Made by a program: the position numbers and the translations under genes. A stretch of DNA of 64,000 nucleotides from Marinifilum_A sediminis (lineage in GTDB: Bacteria; Bacteroidota; Bacteroidia; Bacteroidales; Marinifilaceae), in NCBI GenBank assembly GCA_947496465.1, contig CANMCX010000002.1:310001-374000 (forward strand), in the 5' to 3' direction. The notes under the pieces were generated by a model. It had not been told where the DNA came from. It saw only the letters and a program-made list of their open reading frames with translations, and made no database searches. Positions 27,614-35,560 of the stretch are shown one piece after another. Every line of letters begins with the position of its first letter. Position 1 is the first letter of the stretch.

Positions 27614-28114
27614 ATGAAATTTCGTTTTGTACTAGTTTGTTTGCTTTTTTCAACATTTACATTAACCGCACAAAAACAAAAAGATAGTATTAATATGCAT
27701 CGCCAATTCGATTTTTGGGTCGGAAAATGGGATGTTTATACTGGTGAAAATATTGTTGGTAAAAACCATGTCGTCTTACTTCAAGATAAGCATGTTTTGC
27801 AGGAGAACTGGATCTCGGAGAAAGAAAATTTTACCGGAACCAGCTTTAGTTTTTACAATCCTAAAACAAAAAAATGGCATCAGGTATGGATTGATAAAAA
27901 CGGTAGTAATTTATTACTAAAAGGTGAATTCAAAGCTGGAAAAATGATCCTATCAAGTGGGGAAGATTCAAATATGGGAGAACAAGAATCCATACATAGA
28001 ATTACTTGGACTTTGTTAACCAATGGAAATGTAAAACAATTATGGGAGTCGACGACAGATAAAGGAAAAACATGGACTATTCAATTCGAAGGAGTATATA
28101 AGAAAAGCAAATAG
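27614..28114 (+). CDS. Exported DUF1579-like beta-barrel protein
   Basis: A 166-residue protein with a signal peptide (about 1-19, TLTAQ). The mature chain opens HRQFDFWVGKWDVYTG and continues with alternating strands (GTSFSFYNPKTKKWHQVWID, GKMILSSGED, NVKQLWESTTDKGKTWTIQFEGVYKK). This is the layout of DUF1579 and related lipocalin-like barrels. Ligand unknown. Its stop codon abuts the stop codon of the opposing pcm gene with no base between. Confidence 0.7.
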   Translation: MKFRFVLVCLLFSTFTLTAQKQKDSINMHRQFDFWVGKWDVYTGENIVGKNHVVLLQDKHVLQENWISEKENFTGTSFSFYNPKTKKWHQVWIDKNGSNLLLKGEFKAGKMILSSGEDSNMGEQESIHRITWTLLTNGNVKQLWESTTDKGKTWTIQFEGVYKKSK

Positions 28115-28834
28115 CTAATAAGTATTGCCTTTATCATCAACCATTGGTACGAATCGAACCGGGATAACGCTTTGTTTTTTAATTTTTCCATTTGTCTTAA
28201 TTAGTAGCATTAACTTTTTTACATTTTTCAAGCCAACAGGAATTACTAACCTGCCTCCTTCAGCCAATTGATCTAGTAAAGGTTGAGGAATGCTGCTTGG
28301 AGAACAGGTAACAATTATTGCATCAAAAGGAGCTTTTTCAGACCATCCTAAATATCCATCCCCGTGTTTCACCCAAATATTTTTATAATTTAACGAGTCA
28401 ATTAAAAATGATGCCCTTTTTTGCAGTGGCTTTATAATCTCAATGCTGTAAACTTCGCTGCATAATTCTCCCAAAACAGCTGCTTGATATCCTGATCCGG
28501 TGCCGATTTCCAACACTTTCTCTGTTTTATCAACATCAATTAATTGTGACATTAATCCTACTATATATGGCTGTGATATTGTTTGTTCATGACCTATAGG
28601 CAAAGGTCTATCCAGATAAGCATATTTCTGAAGATGATCAGGAACAAATAAATGTCTTTCTACTTTTTCCATAGCTCTAAGAACATCGAAATTTGATATT
28701 CCTCTGGCTGATATCTGTTCCTCAACCATTTTTATGCGATGGGTATTAAAATTCATATCCTGCTCATTCTGTAAATTCACTCCGTTTACTCCGGTCAAAA
28801 ACATCAATATTCCAAATAGCAAATCGGTATTCAT
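28115..28834 (-). CDS. pcm: Protein-L-isoaspartate O-methyltransferase, probably exported
   Basis: Repairs isoaspartyl residues with S-adenosylmethionine. The 239-residue chain has the PCMT core: RHLFVPDHLQKYAYLDRPLPIGHEQTISQPYIVGLM, motif I VLEIGTGSGYQAAVL, and GDGYLGWSEKAPFDAIIVTCSP with LAEGGRLVIPVG. An N-terminal hydrophobic stretch (about 1-20) looks like a signal peptide, suggesting a periplasmic form. This is known in Bacteroidota but would leave the supply of S-adenosylmethionine unexplained, so a downstream internal start (Met at 27 or 36) is possible. Convergent with the DUF1579-like gene. Confidence 0.9.
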   Translation of the reverse strand: MNTDLLFGILMFLTGVNGVNLQNEQDMNFNTHRIKMVEEQISARGISNFDVLRAMEKVERHLFVPDHLQKYAYLDRPLPIGHEQTISQPYIVGLMSQLIDVDKTEKVLEIGTGSGYQAAVLGELCSEVYSIEIIKPLQKRASFLIDSLNYKNIWVKHGDGYLGWSEKAPFDAIIVTCSPSSIPQPLLDQLAEGGRLVIPVGLKNVKKLMLLIKTNGKIKKQSVIPVRFVPMVDDKGNTY

Positions 28835-29004
28835 AACTTATTTCATTTGCTATTAAAGGTACAACAATATTAACTGACTATCAGATAATCAGTATGCAAA
28901 ATCAATACATTCAAGTGAGTAAAAAATAGTTGGAAATAATCATAACACGTTAATTTTTTATTACTTTCATAAATCCAATTAACTTTTTACACAAATTCTT
29001 TATT

Positions 29005-30522
29005 ATGAAGAGAGTCTCTGTTTTCTTTATTTCCATATTGATAATTACCCAGTTATTTGGGCAAAATAGTAATGCTCTTAACTTTTCCAAAAGCATTTCA
29101 ATTGATAATATTAAAAAGGATTTGATCTTATTATCCTCATCAAATATGGAGGGGAGAGAAACTGGTGAAGTGGGACAGAAACTTGCTGCACAATATATTT
29201 ACAAGGAATTTTACAAAGCGAAACTTTTAAATTACAAATTGAATATTGATAGTATTGATTATTTTCAACATTTCGATATTTTTAAAAACATTTCTCCTTC
29301 TGCAAACATTAAATCGCAAAATAAAATATTTAAGCATTACGAAGATTTCATGTTATCAGGATTTTCAGATTATTACAACCCTAATTTGGAATTGGTATTT
29401 TTGGGAACTGCACCTGACAGTTTATATCTAAACAAAAATTATTCTGAAAAAGCCATTCTTTTCCTTACAAAAAACCTTTATGCTGGAGCTGTTAAAGCCA
29501 ATGATATCATTAAAGAAACCGGATGCAAAGTAATTTTCTTTTGCAACCCACTAGACCCTCACCAAATGCAACAAATTGTAAAAAGACAAAAGCGTGCATT
29601 TAGTCGAAGAATCAAATTGGATCCAGATATATTTTCTTCGAAAAATCCATTTGATTCAATAACAAAACCCAAGGCTTTTTCAATGTACAAAACTGTGACA
29701 AGTACATTCCAAGGACCTATTGAGGCAAGAACTATATCGGAATTATTCGATATAAAACTAAAGGATTTAAGAAAATGTGCAGCAGAAAAACCATATAAAA
29801 TCCCACAAACTAAAACCAAAAAAATTGAACTAAAATTTAACGAACAATTCATACAAAAATCAACAGAAAATGTTCTGGCATGTATTCCAGGTACAGAGAA
29901 AAAGGATGAGTTTATCGTAATTTCAGCTCATTACGATCACATAGGTAAAAAGGGTGAAAAAATATTCTACGGCGCTAATGATAATGCTTCGGGGACAGCT
30001 GCCATGCTCGAAATTGCAAGAAAAATTAAAGAAGCCGTTGACTCTGGTATTCAATTAAAAAGAAGCATTGTATTTGCTGCTTTTTCGGGTGAAGAAAAAG
30101 GCTTGCTAGGTTCTAAGTTTTTTGTTGAATCTAAAACCTTACCAATTGAAAAAATTAAAGCCAACCTGAATATTGATATGCTGGGTAGAAAAGATAAAGC
30201 TCATTCTCACACAAGTTTCATCTACCTTCTCGGAGCCAATGATTTAAACCCTAAATTGAAAAGAGTTTCTGATAGCCTCAACCAAATTTACCCTAAAATA
30301 GAATTGGATTACAGTAAGGATACACCTGATAATTTTCTATACGCTGCTTCTGATCAAGCTTCGTTTATAAGAAGAAATGTTCCTGCAATATTTTACTTTA
30401 ATGGTTTGCACAACGATTATCACAAATCAACTGATACTGCAGATAAAATTGATTATGAAGCTATTAAAAAAGTAAGTGGTTTAATATTCCTAACTACATT
30501 AGAATTAGCTAATATGGAGTAA
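29005..30522 (+). CDS. M28 family zinc metallopeptidase, exported
   Basis: A 505-residue secreted aminopeptidase-type enzyme with a signal peptide (about 1-20, LFGQN). The N-terminal region starts with an LSSSNMEGRETGEVGQKLAA segment typical of the family. The catalytic domain (about 285-500) shows the two-zinc ligands: ISAHYDH, GANDNASGTAAML, FSGEEKGLLGSKFF (catalytic Glu and ligand), NIDMLGR and YHKSTDTADKIDYEA. A PA-like insert is suggested near 110-200. Stand-alone gene; presumably feeds on or trims peptides in the periplasm. Confidence 0.92.
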   Translation: MKRVSVFFISILIITQLFGQNSNALNFSKSISIDNIKKDLILLSSSNMEGRETGEVGQKLAAQYIYKEFYKAKLLNYKLNIDSIDYFQHFDIFKNISPSANIKSQNKIFKHYEDFMLSGFSDYYNPNLELVFLGTAPDSLYLNKNYSEKAILFLTKNLYAGAVKANDIIKETGCKVIFFCNPLDPHQMQQIVKRQKRAFSRRIKLDPDIFSSKNPFDSITKPKAFSMYKTVTSTFQGPIEARTISELFDIKLKDLRKCAAEKPYKIPQTKTKKIELKFNEQFIQKSTENVLACIPGTEKKDEFIVISAHYDHIGKKGEKIFYGANDNASGTAAMLEIARKIKEAVDSGIQLKRSIVFAAFSGEEKGLLGSKFFVESKTLPIEKIKANLNIDMLGRKDKAHSHTSFIYLLGANDLNPKLKRVSDSLNQIYPKIELDYSKDTPDNFLYAASDQASFIRRNVPAIFYFNGLHNDYHKSTDTADKIDYEAIKKVSGLIFLTTLELANME

Positions 30523-30656
30523 ATCTATTCATTAACTTAACAAAAAGAAAAAATCATTCAGTTGAAGATTATTAAAACTTAAACAAAAGGAAAACATAAA
30601 TTCTTTTTTTACGTATGTTTGTATTGTTCTTGAATGACTACTATAAACACACAATT

Positions 30657-31418
30657 ATGAATATTAAAAAATCTTACATATATCTTTCTATTGCCTTAAG
30701 TTTTCTTGGCATTTCAGCTTGTTCTGAGAGTGATAAACACACTGGTTTTCTAGATGATAATCAGGAATTATTAGTTGGTCTTACCGAAGTTGATGGCTAT
30801 GATCATACCTATAATTACGATTTTAACATACTAAAAGAAAGAGAGAAAGTTGAATTTTACATTCCAACAAGTTTATCCGAAGGATTAAATAGAATTCCTA
30901 GTGAGATGAGAAGCAAAATCAATTTGATTTCATCAACAGATTTACCTTTTATCGTGGCAAACAACCAGTCGAATATTGTTACTTCGTGGAACAATTACAA
31001 CAAGCTTGTTTTTCAAATACAAATCTCCTACTTAGAGAATGATTTGGGATATGATACAAATTTTAAAGATTTCTTTATAGTATCAATTACACAATGTCCT
31101 GATAATCCTTTTGAGAAAATGGACGAGGAAGCTCTTAAAACGTTAAATGACGATTTGGAATTGAGAAAATATGAATTTTTAAATCTTAAAGAGGATCTTA
31201 CCTTATATTATCTTCCAAAATCAAACGATAACTCTTGGCCAAGAATGTTTGATTACTATAATTACAACGAAAGTGAAAAACGCATGTATAAAGAATCAAC
31301 AGGTTCATATCAATACTACGCCTGGTACAATGGTTTAATCTTTAAAATTGGATGTAATATGGATATGGATGCGGTGGATCCTGAACCATTGGTCAGAAAA
31401 ATAATATTAGGAAACTAA
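30657..31418 (+). CDS. Hypothetical lipoprotein
   Basis: A 253-residue protein with lipobox GISAC near residue 22. I started it at the ATG at 30657, giving a standard signal peptide; an in-frame ATG at 30615 would add 14 unlikely residues. The mature sequence is rich in Asn, Asp, Tyr and charged residues (for example SWNNYNKLVFQIQISYLEND and MFDYYNYNESEKRMYKE) and appears to be mostly beta. No known domain is recognised. It is a single gene ending at a strong terminator. Confidence 0.75.
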   Translation: MNIKKSYIYLSIALSFLGISACSESDKHTGFLDDNQELLVGLTEVDGYDHTYNYDFNILKEREKVEFYIPTSLSEGLNRIPSEMRSKINLISSTDLPFIVANNQSNIVTSWNNYNKLVFQIQISYLENDLGYDTNFKDFFIVSITQCPDNPFEKMDEEALKTLNDDLELRKYEFLNLKEDLTLYYLPKSNDNSWPRMFDYYNYNESEKRMYKESTGSYQYYAWYNGLIFKIGCNMDMDAVDPEPLVRKIILGN

Positions 31419-31419
31419 T

Positions 31420-31448
31420 AAAAAAGGACAGCATTGCTGTCCTTTTTT
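31420..31448. terminator. Bidirectional intrinsic terminator
   Basis: A perfect 13-bp stem (31420-31432 with 31436-31448, AAAAAAGGACAGC/GCTGTCCTTTTTT) with an ATT loop, A-rich on one side and T-rich on the other. It serves the convergent lipoprotein and MOSC genes. Confidence 0.94.
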
Positions 31449-32073
31449 ATTTTTGTAAATCTTTCTTACAACTAGCTGCCAAAGCATCATCAGCTATAGC
31501 TTTTGCCAGTTGCTTCGGATCTTTGTTAAAATCATAAAGCAATCGATAAATTTCTCTCACACTTAAACTATTTTCGTTTCGTTCTTTTAATGTAAGCTGA
31601 TCACCCTTTTTAATGGTTCCTTCCTTTAATACCCTAATATAAATCCCAGGAAAACCTGCTTTAATAAACTCTTTTACCATATTATCGCAGCTAAATCTAT
31701 AATTCAGTTTAAAACATGGTTGACGAGGCTGAGTTACCTGTACCAGACACTCTCCTATTTCATATACATCGCCAATTTTAACATCACCTTCATCTAAATT
31801 ATTAATGGTTAAGTTTTCACCAAACATTCCATTTTGCCAATCCAAATCCGGAAAACGAGTCTTCCAAAAATCATAATGATCTGCAGAGTACCAATAGCAT
31901 GCTTTATCGATTCCTCCATGATACCTTCTGTCAACCACAGAATCATCCTGAACATCTTCATTACCCAAATATATTCCTTCCAAAACAGGAGTTTTATACA
32001 TTCCTGTTTTCACAAGTTTACCATAATAATTAATCTCTACAGAATTTCCTTTATTTGTTGATATTACCTCCAT
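31447..32073 (-). CDS. MOSC domain protein (YiiM-like)
   Basis: A 208-residue protein of the MOSC family, the fold of the molybdenum cofactor sulfurase C-terminus. Visible: DRRYHGGIDKACYWYSADHY, the segment GMFGENLTINNLDEGDVKIGDVYEIGE and TQPRQPCFKLNYRF, whose Cys matches the conserved MOSC cysteine. A 3-alpha C-terminal extension follows. In E. coli YiiM, MOSC proteins reduce N-hydroxylated compounds with the molybdenum cofactor; the link is by family only. The stop codon overlaps the terminator stem by two bases. The YwqK-like gene at 32087 lies 13 bp upstream, so the two are likely co-transcribed. Confidence 0.88.
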   Translation of the reverse strand: MEVISTNKGNSVEINYYGKLVKTGMYKTPVLEGIYLGNEDVQDDSVVDRRYHGGIDKACYWYSADHYDFWKTRFPDLDWQNGMFGENLTINNLDEGDVKIGDVYEIGECLVQVTQPRQPCFKLNYRFSCDNMVKEFIKAGFPGIYIRVLKEGTIKKGDQLTLKERNENSLSVREIYRLLYDFNKDPKQLAKAIADDALAASCKKDLQK

Positions 32074-32086
32074 TTTCCAATTAAAT

Positions 32087-33169
32087 TTAATTGCTCATCG
32101 ATCGAAGCAGATATACTACTTCCTTTTTTAAGTCTGTGTAATCAGATTCCCTACAATCAAATATATACTCCATACCAATCCCCTTCTGAATAGAATGTAG
32201 AACTATAACAGTATGCTTATTTTCCTGTTTGTCTTGATAAGTTCCCAAATAACCCATTGAATTTGGCAATGAAAATAGTTCGAGTTCTTTATTCAACACT
32301 TTTTGCACATCAATTGACAATCTTCTTCTACGAAAAGATGAATAATCCAATAAACTGCCTTCCGTTCCAATATATTCTAATGAGAGTAATACACTCGGTG
32401 TAAAATCTGTTGAAATTCCTTTATCTGTGCCAGATCTTAAGAAATTAAAATTCATATGATCTTCTTCCTTGAACTGATCTATCAAACTCCAAAATCCCTT
32501 TGGAAAGGTTAACCTGATATCAGGACCTGCAATAAAAAAGCTATTGCGATAGGTCTCAGTACCCAATTTTTCACCAATATTATTATAATAGGTCCATTTG
32601 CCAACCTTTAAGCTTTTACTAAAGGCTCCTTCCTGAGCAATTTTCCCATTTTCATGATAATAAACAGCAGGACCATTAAGACTATCATTTTTAAAACTCA
32701 CCGAAAAACTTGTCGTTCCATCCTCAAAAAACTCTAGATATTCCCCATTTGCGATATGATTCTCCGCTGTAAATTCTCTTAATACATATCCAGATTCATC
32801 CCAAACCGTTACTTTCCCTTTCTGAGTCCCATAAACATAGACAAATTCTTTTTTCTTTTTACCACTCGGATAATATTCAATACACTTACCATTTTCAATG
32901 GCAAACTCCTCAAATCCTATTTCATATAATCGCTTCCAATCAATATCTTCTGTTTTAGCAGAATACTCAGTTTGCGCCAATATACTTCCATCTATTTTGT
33001 AATCCTTTACCTGAAATTTTCCATCAGCCAAAGCATGTATGTTACAATAGTAAGTGGCATTTTCTTTTTCTACAGATAGCCAATTATCATTTAAATAAAT
33101 AACTTTTTGTGCAGATAATAATTGCGGAATAAAAAATAAGGGCAAAAATAAAAAGTGAAGGGTTTTCAT
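32087..33169 (-). CDS. Exported MORN/YwqK-repeat protein
   Basis: A 360-residue protein with a signal peptide (about 1-20, LLSAQ). The middle (about 80-205) contains MORN-like repeats of the YwqK type: YYPSGKKKKEFVYVYGTQKGKV, YLEFFEDGTTSFSVSFKNDSLNG and YYHENGKIAQEGAFSKSLKVGKW. The C-terminal 150 residues are unassigned and predicted as mixed alpha/beta. YwqK-type repeats are annotated as antitoxin in Bacillus, but in Bacteroidota they occur in many exported proteins, so I make no toxin claim. It lies upstream of the MOSC gene on the same strand. Confidence 0.75.
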   Translation of the reverse strand: MKTLHFLFLPLFFIPQLLSAQKVIYLNDNWLSVEKENATYYCNIHALADGKFQVKDYKIDGSILAQTEYSAKTEDIDWKRLYEIGFEEFAIENGKCIEYYPSGKKKKEFVYVYGTQKGKVTVWDESGYVLREFTAENHIANGEYLEFFEDGTTSFSVSFKNDSLNGPAVYYHENGKIAQEGAFSKSLKVGKWTYYNNIGEKLGTETYRNSFFIAGPDIRLTFPKGFWSLIDQFKEEDHMNFNFLRSGTDKGISTDFTPSVLLSLEYIGTEGSLLDYSSFRRRRLSIDVQKVLNKELELFSLPNSMGYLGTYQDKQENKHTVIVLHSIQKGIGMEYIFDCRESDYTDLKKEVVYLLRSMSN

Positions 33170-33225
33170 AGATTTTTTTTAGCTAATTGTAACAATAATT
33201 ATTCCTAAATTAAGCAGTATTTGAA

Positions 33226-34038
33226 CTATTTACTATTCTTTCTTGCTTTTTCATGAAATTTTAAATGAGATAAACCATTTACTATTCCTTCGTCGGTAAA
33301 ATAGTTCCAAAAAGTATCGAAACCATGTTCAACTCCATGTAAAACTTCAAACTCGTGCTCCAAATCCAATGCATTCAAACAATCATGCAAATCGTAAATA
33401 CATCTCCTATTCTTGGTACTAACAAAACTATCCTCTGTGCCTATCTCCAATCGAAATGGTACTGATTTATTTTGAAGCGTATCAATATTGTTTTTTGCCA
33501 ATATACAATTATTATTAAGCGTATAATCACTAACATAACCCATTCCAACAACAGAAGCAAACTTCCCCGGATACTTTAAATAGTAATGAATAGCACCAGC
33601 TGCACCTCTTGAGTGACCTTCAATCGAAACATTCCTATCTCCTATTCCTGCTTTAAATTTATCTCTGCAATAATTGACAAGCTCTCCCACCAAATCTCCT
33701 ACAATTAATGATTCATTTTCTTCAGTAAACCATTGTACACTATCACGATCATTATCACCTCTTACTCCAACAATTACAATAGGTTCAATCTCGCCATCTG
33801 AAATCCATTTGTTCAATTGTTCTACCCGCACATACTTTTTAAATGTAGTTTCATCTCCTCCTTGTCCATGCATAAACAGAATCAAAGGATAATTACTGGA
33901 AGTATCCCATTCCGGTGGCAAATAAACAAAATACGGCACCCAAGACCTTTTCTCACTTTTAAATATGGATATGCTTATTTTTCCTGCACAATTATTAAAA
34001 TCAGTGATCTGATCAATATCGTCGAATCTTACTTTCAT
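33226..34038 (-). CDS. Alpha/beta hydrolase esterase (PHB depolymerase/esterase-D-like)
   Basis: A 270-residue hydrolase. The oxyanion-hole segment LILFMHGQGGDE (about 52-63), nucleophile elbow GHSRG (Ser near 143), acid candidate in IGTEDSF and the catalytic His in GVEHGFDTFW complete the usual triad. The absence of a signal peptide suggests a cytoplasmic enzyme. Substrate unknown; the shape matches esterases of the polyhydroxybutyrate depolymerase-like clan. It is divergent from the oxidative stress operon beginning at 34377, with 338 bp between them. Confidence 0.85.
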   Translation of the reverse strand: MKVRFDDIDQITDFNNCAGKISISIFKSEKRSWVPYFVYLPPEWDTSSNYPLILFMHGQGGDETTFKKYVRVEQLNKWISDGEIEPIVIVGVRGDNDRDSVQWFTEENESLIVGDLVGELVNYCRDKFKAGIGDRNVSIEGHSRGAAGAIHYYLKYPGKFASVVGMGYVSDYTLNNNCILAKNNIDTLQNKSVPFRLEIGTEDSFVSTKNRRCIYDLHDCLNALDLEHEFEVLHGVEHGFDTFWNYFTDEGIVNGLSHLKFHEKARKNSK

Positions 34039-34297
34039 ATAAATGTTTTTTCCCTATTACTTCTCAATTGTCAACATTTAGTTTCAAACATCACATTTAA
34101 AAACTATATCTGATCTTTAATCTAAAGGAATTGTCGTAACTTTTACAAAACTAAAAATTATCGCTTAAAATTAACTTTCAAAACTCTTGATAATTGAACT
34201 GATTATGGATATCTCTGGAAATCTGAATATTTCATTCTTTTCTTACTCACGATATTAATTCTCTCGATAGTGATATAAAGAATATTGATTAATATAA

Positions 34298-34329
34298 TTT
34301 GTGCGTTATTCAAATCAATTCTACATTTG
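34298..34329 (+). promoter_or_regulatory. Strong candidate vegetative promoter of ahpC
   Basis: TTTG (34298-34301), 20-bp spacer, TACATTTG (34322-34329): an exact match to the Bacteroidota consensus TTTG-N20-TAnnTTTG. It ends 47 bp before the start codon. The rest of the 338-bp gap (34039-34376) is AT-rich, without a recognised gene or a clear PerR or OxyR palindrome. Confidence 0.75.
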
Positions 34330-34376
34330 TAAAAGTTCAAAACAAGAAAAATAATAAACTTTAAAATAGTAACACA

Positions 34377-35006
34377 ATGCAAACATTAATCGGAAAAAAA
34401 GCGCCGTCTTTTCAAGCAAATGCAGTTATCAAAGGAAATCAAATTGTTGAAGGATTTTCATTAGATCAATTCGTAGGAAAGCAAGAAGTAGTATTCTTTT
34501 TCTACCCTCTTGATTTTACTTTCGTTTGTCCAACAGAGTTAATTGCTTTTCAAGATAAACTTGCTGAGTTTGAGAAAAGAAATGTTGCTGTAGTTGGTTG
34601 TTCTGTTGATTCAGAATATTCTCACTTTGCATGGTTAAATACAGAAAGAAATAAAGGTGGTATCAAGGGAGTTACTTATCCATTAGTTGCCGACCTTTCA
34701 AAAACAATTTCTGAAAACTATGGGGTTTTGGCTTCTGAGTACGATTACGATGCTGATGGAAATGCAACTTCTACTGGTGCTCCTGTAGCTTACCGTGGTC
34801 TTTTCTTAATCGATAAGAATGGTGTTGTTCGTCATAGTGTTATTAACGATCTTCCATTGGGAAGAAATGTTGATGAAGCAATTCGTATGGTAGATGCTCT
34901 TCACCACTTCGAAGAAAATGGCGAAGTTTGTCCAGCTAACTGGAGCAAAGGTGAAGAAGCAATGCAAGCTACTGCAGAAGGTGTTGCTGAATACTTAAGC
35001 AAATAA
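34377..35006 (+). CDS. ahpC: Alkyl hydroperoxide reductase subunit C-like peroxiredoxin
   Basis: A typical 2-Cys peroxiredoxin of 209 residues reducing peroxides in the cytoplasm. Peroxidatic Cys51 lies in DFTFVCPTELIAF and resolving Cys185 in GEVCPANW. The conserved Arg lies in the GAPVAYRGLFLIDKNGVV segment. It is the first gene of a two-gene oxidative stress unit with the superoxide reductase-like gene 62 bp downstream. No ahpF is next to it, so the electron donor is encoded elsewhere. Confidence 0.95.
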   Translation: MQTLIGKKAPSFQANAVIKGNQIVEGFSLDQFVGKQEVVFFFYPLDFTFVCPTELIAFQDKLAEFEKRNVAVVGCSVDSEYSHFAWLNTERNKGGIKGVTYPLVADLSKTISENYGVLASEYDYDADGNATSTGAPVAYRGLFLIDKNGVVRHSVINDLPLGRNVDEAIRMVDALHHFEENGEVCPANWSKGEEAMQATAEGVAEYLSK

Positions 35007-35068
35007 TAAACGATAAATTAAACTCTTACTCCGAATTAAATTCGGCATAAATCAAAAAAACAAAACAT

Positions 35069-35449
35069 ATGAAAATTAATACATACCAAGACATCACCAC
35101 AATCGAAGGTGAAGCTAAAAAAGACTATATCGACAGACACTCAGCATTCATTCACTGTGATGAAGCAGCTAAAAAAGGTGAAAAATTTAAGGTGAAAGTG
35201 AAAATTGGTGATGCTTATGCACATCCAGATGATTTTGATCACTATGTTGCCTGGGTTCAGCTTTGGGATGGTGAAAAAATGTTGACACAAGCTAACTTTT
35301 CGACTGGTATTTTAGGTGGTGAAGCAAATCAAGCTGAAGTTGATTTTTACGTTGTTCCAAGCCGTAAAATGAAATTGACTGCTACAGCTTTCTGCACAAA
35401 GCATGGTCTTTGGCATTCAGATGAGAAATTGGTAGAAATTTCAGAATAG
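35069..35449 (+). CDS. Class II superoxide reductase-like protein (neelaredoxin fold)
   Basis: A 126-residue protein matching the SORL (superoxide reductase-like) domain, without the N-terminal rubredoxin-type domain. The iron ligands fit the His4Cys centre: His24, His52 (AHPDD), His58 (DHYVAW), Cys109 and His112 (CTKHGLW). It reduces superoxide to hydrogen peroxide, which AhpC encoded upstream can remove, a sensible pairing. Unusually the residues before His24 are Asp-Arg where canonical enzymes have Glu-Lys, and the following Pro is Ala. The function as an authentic reductase is therefore probable, not certain. Confidence 0.88.
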   Translation: MKINTYQDITTIEGEAKKDYIDRHSAFIHCDEAAKKGEKFKVKVKIGDAYAHPDDFDHYVAWVQLWDGEKMLTQANFSTGILGGEANQAEVDFYVVPSRKMKLTATAFCTKHGLWHSDEKLVEISE

Positions 35450-35513
35450 TACTTTCATAGATTATAATGAGAGATTTGCAATAATTAAATACTCTCATTA
35501 TTACTAACAATAA

Positions 35514-35550
35514 AAATGCCGCGAAATTTATTTCGCGGCATTTATTTTTT
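35514..35550. terminator. Bidirectional intrinsic terminator
   Basis: A 13-bp perfect stem (35514-35526 with 35531-35543, AAATGCCGCGAAA/TTTCGCGGCATTT), a TTTA loop and T-rich flanks, between convergent SOR-like and S9 peptidase genes. A second weaker inverted repeat (TAATGAGAG/CTCTCATTA, 35465-35473 and 35492-35500) precedes it. Confidence 0.94.
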
Positions 35551-35560
35551 AACAATCTTA

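Noticed and set aside
32087..33169. YwqK-like protein as an antitoxin of a toxin-antitoxin pair
   Set aside because: It is exported, has no small partner gene, and MORN-type repeats of this kind are common in exported Bacteroidota proteins.
34039..34376. PerR or OxyR operator upstream of ahpC
   Set aside because: AT-rich inverted patches exist but none match TTATAATNATTATAA or an OxyR pattern convincingly.
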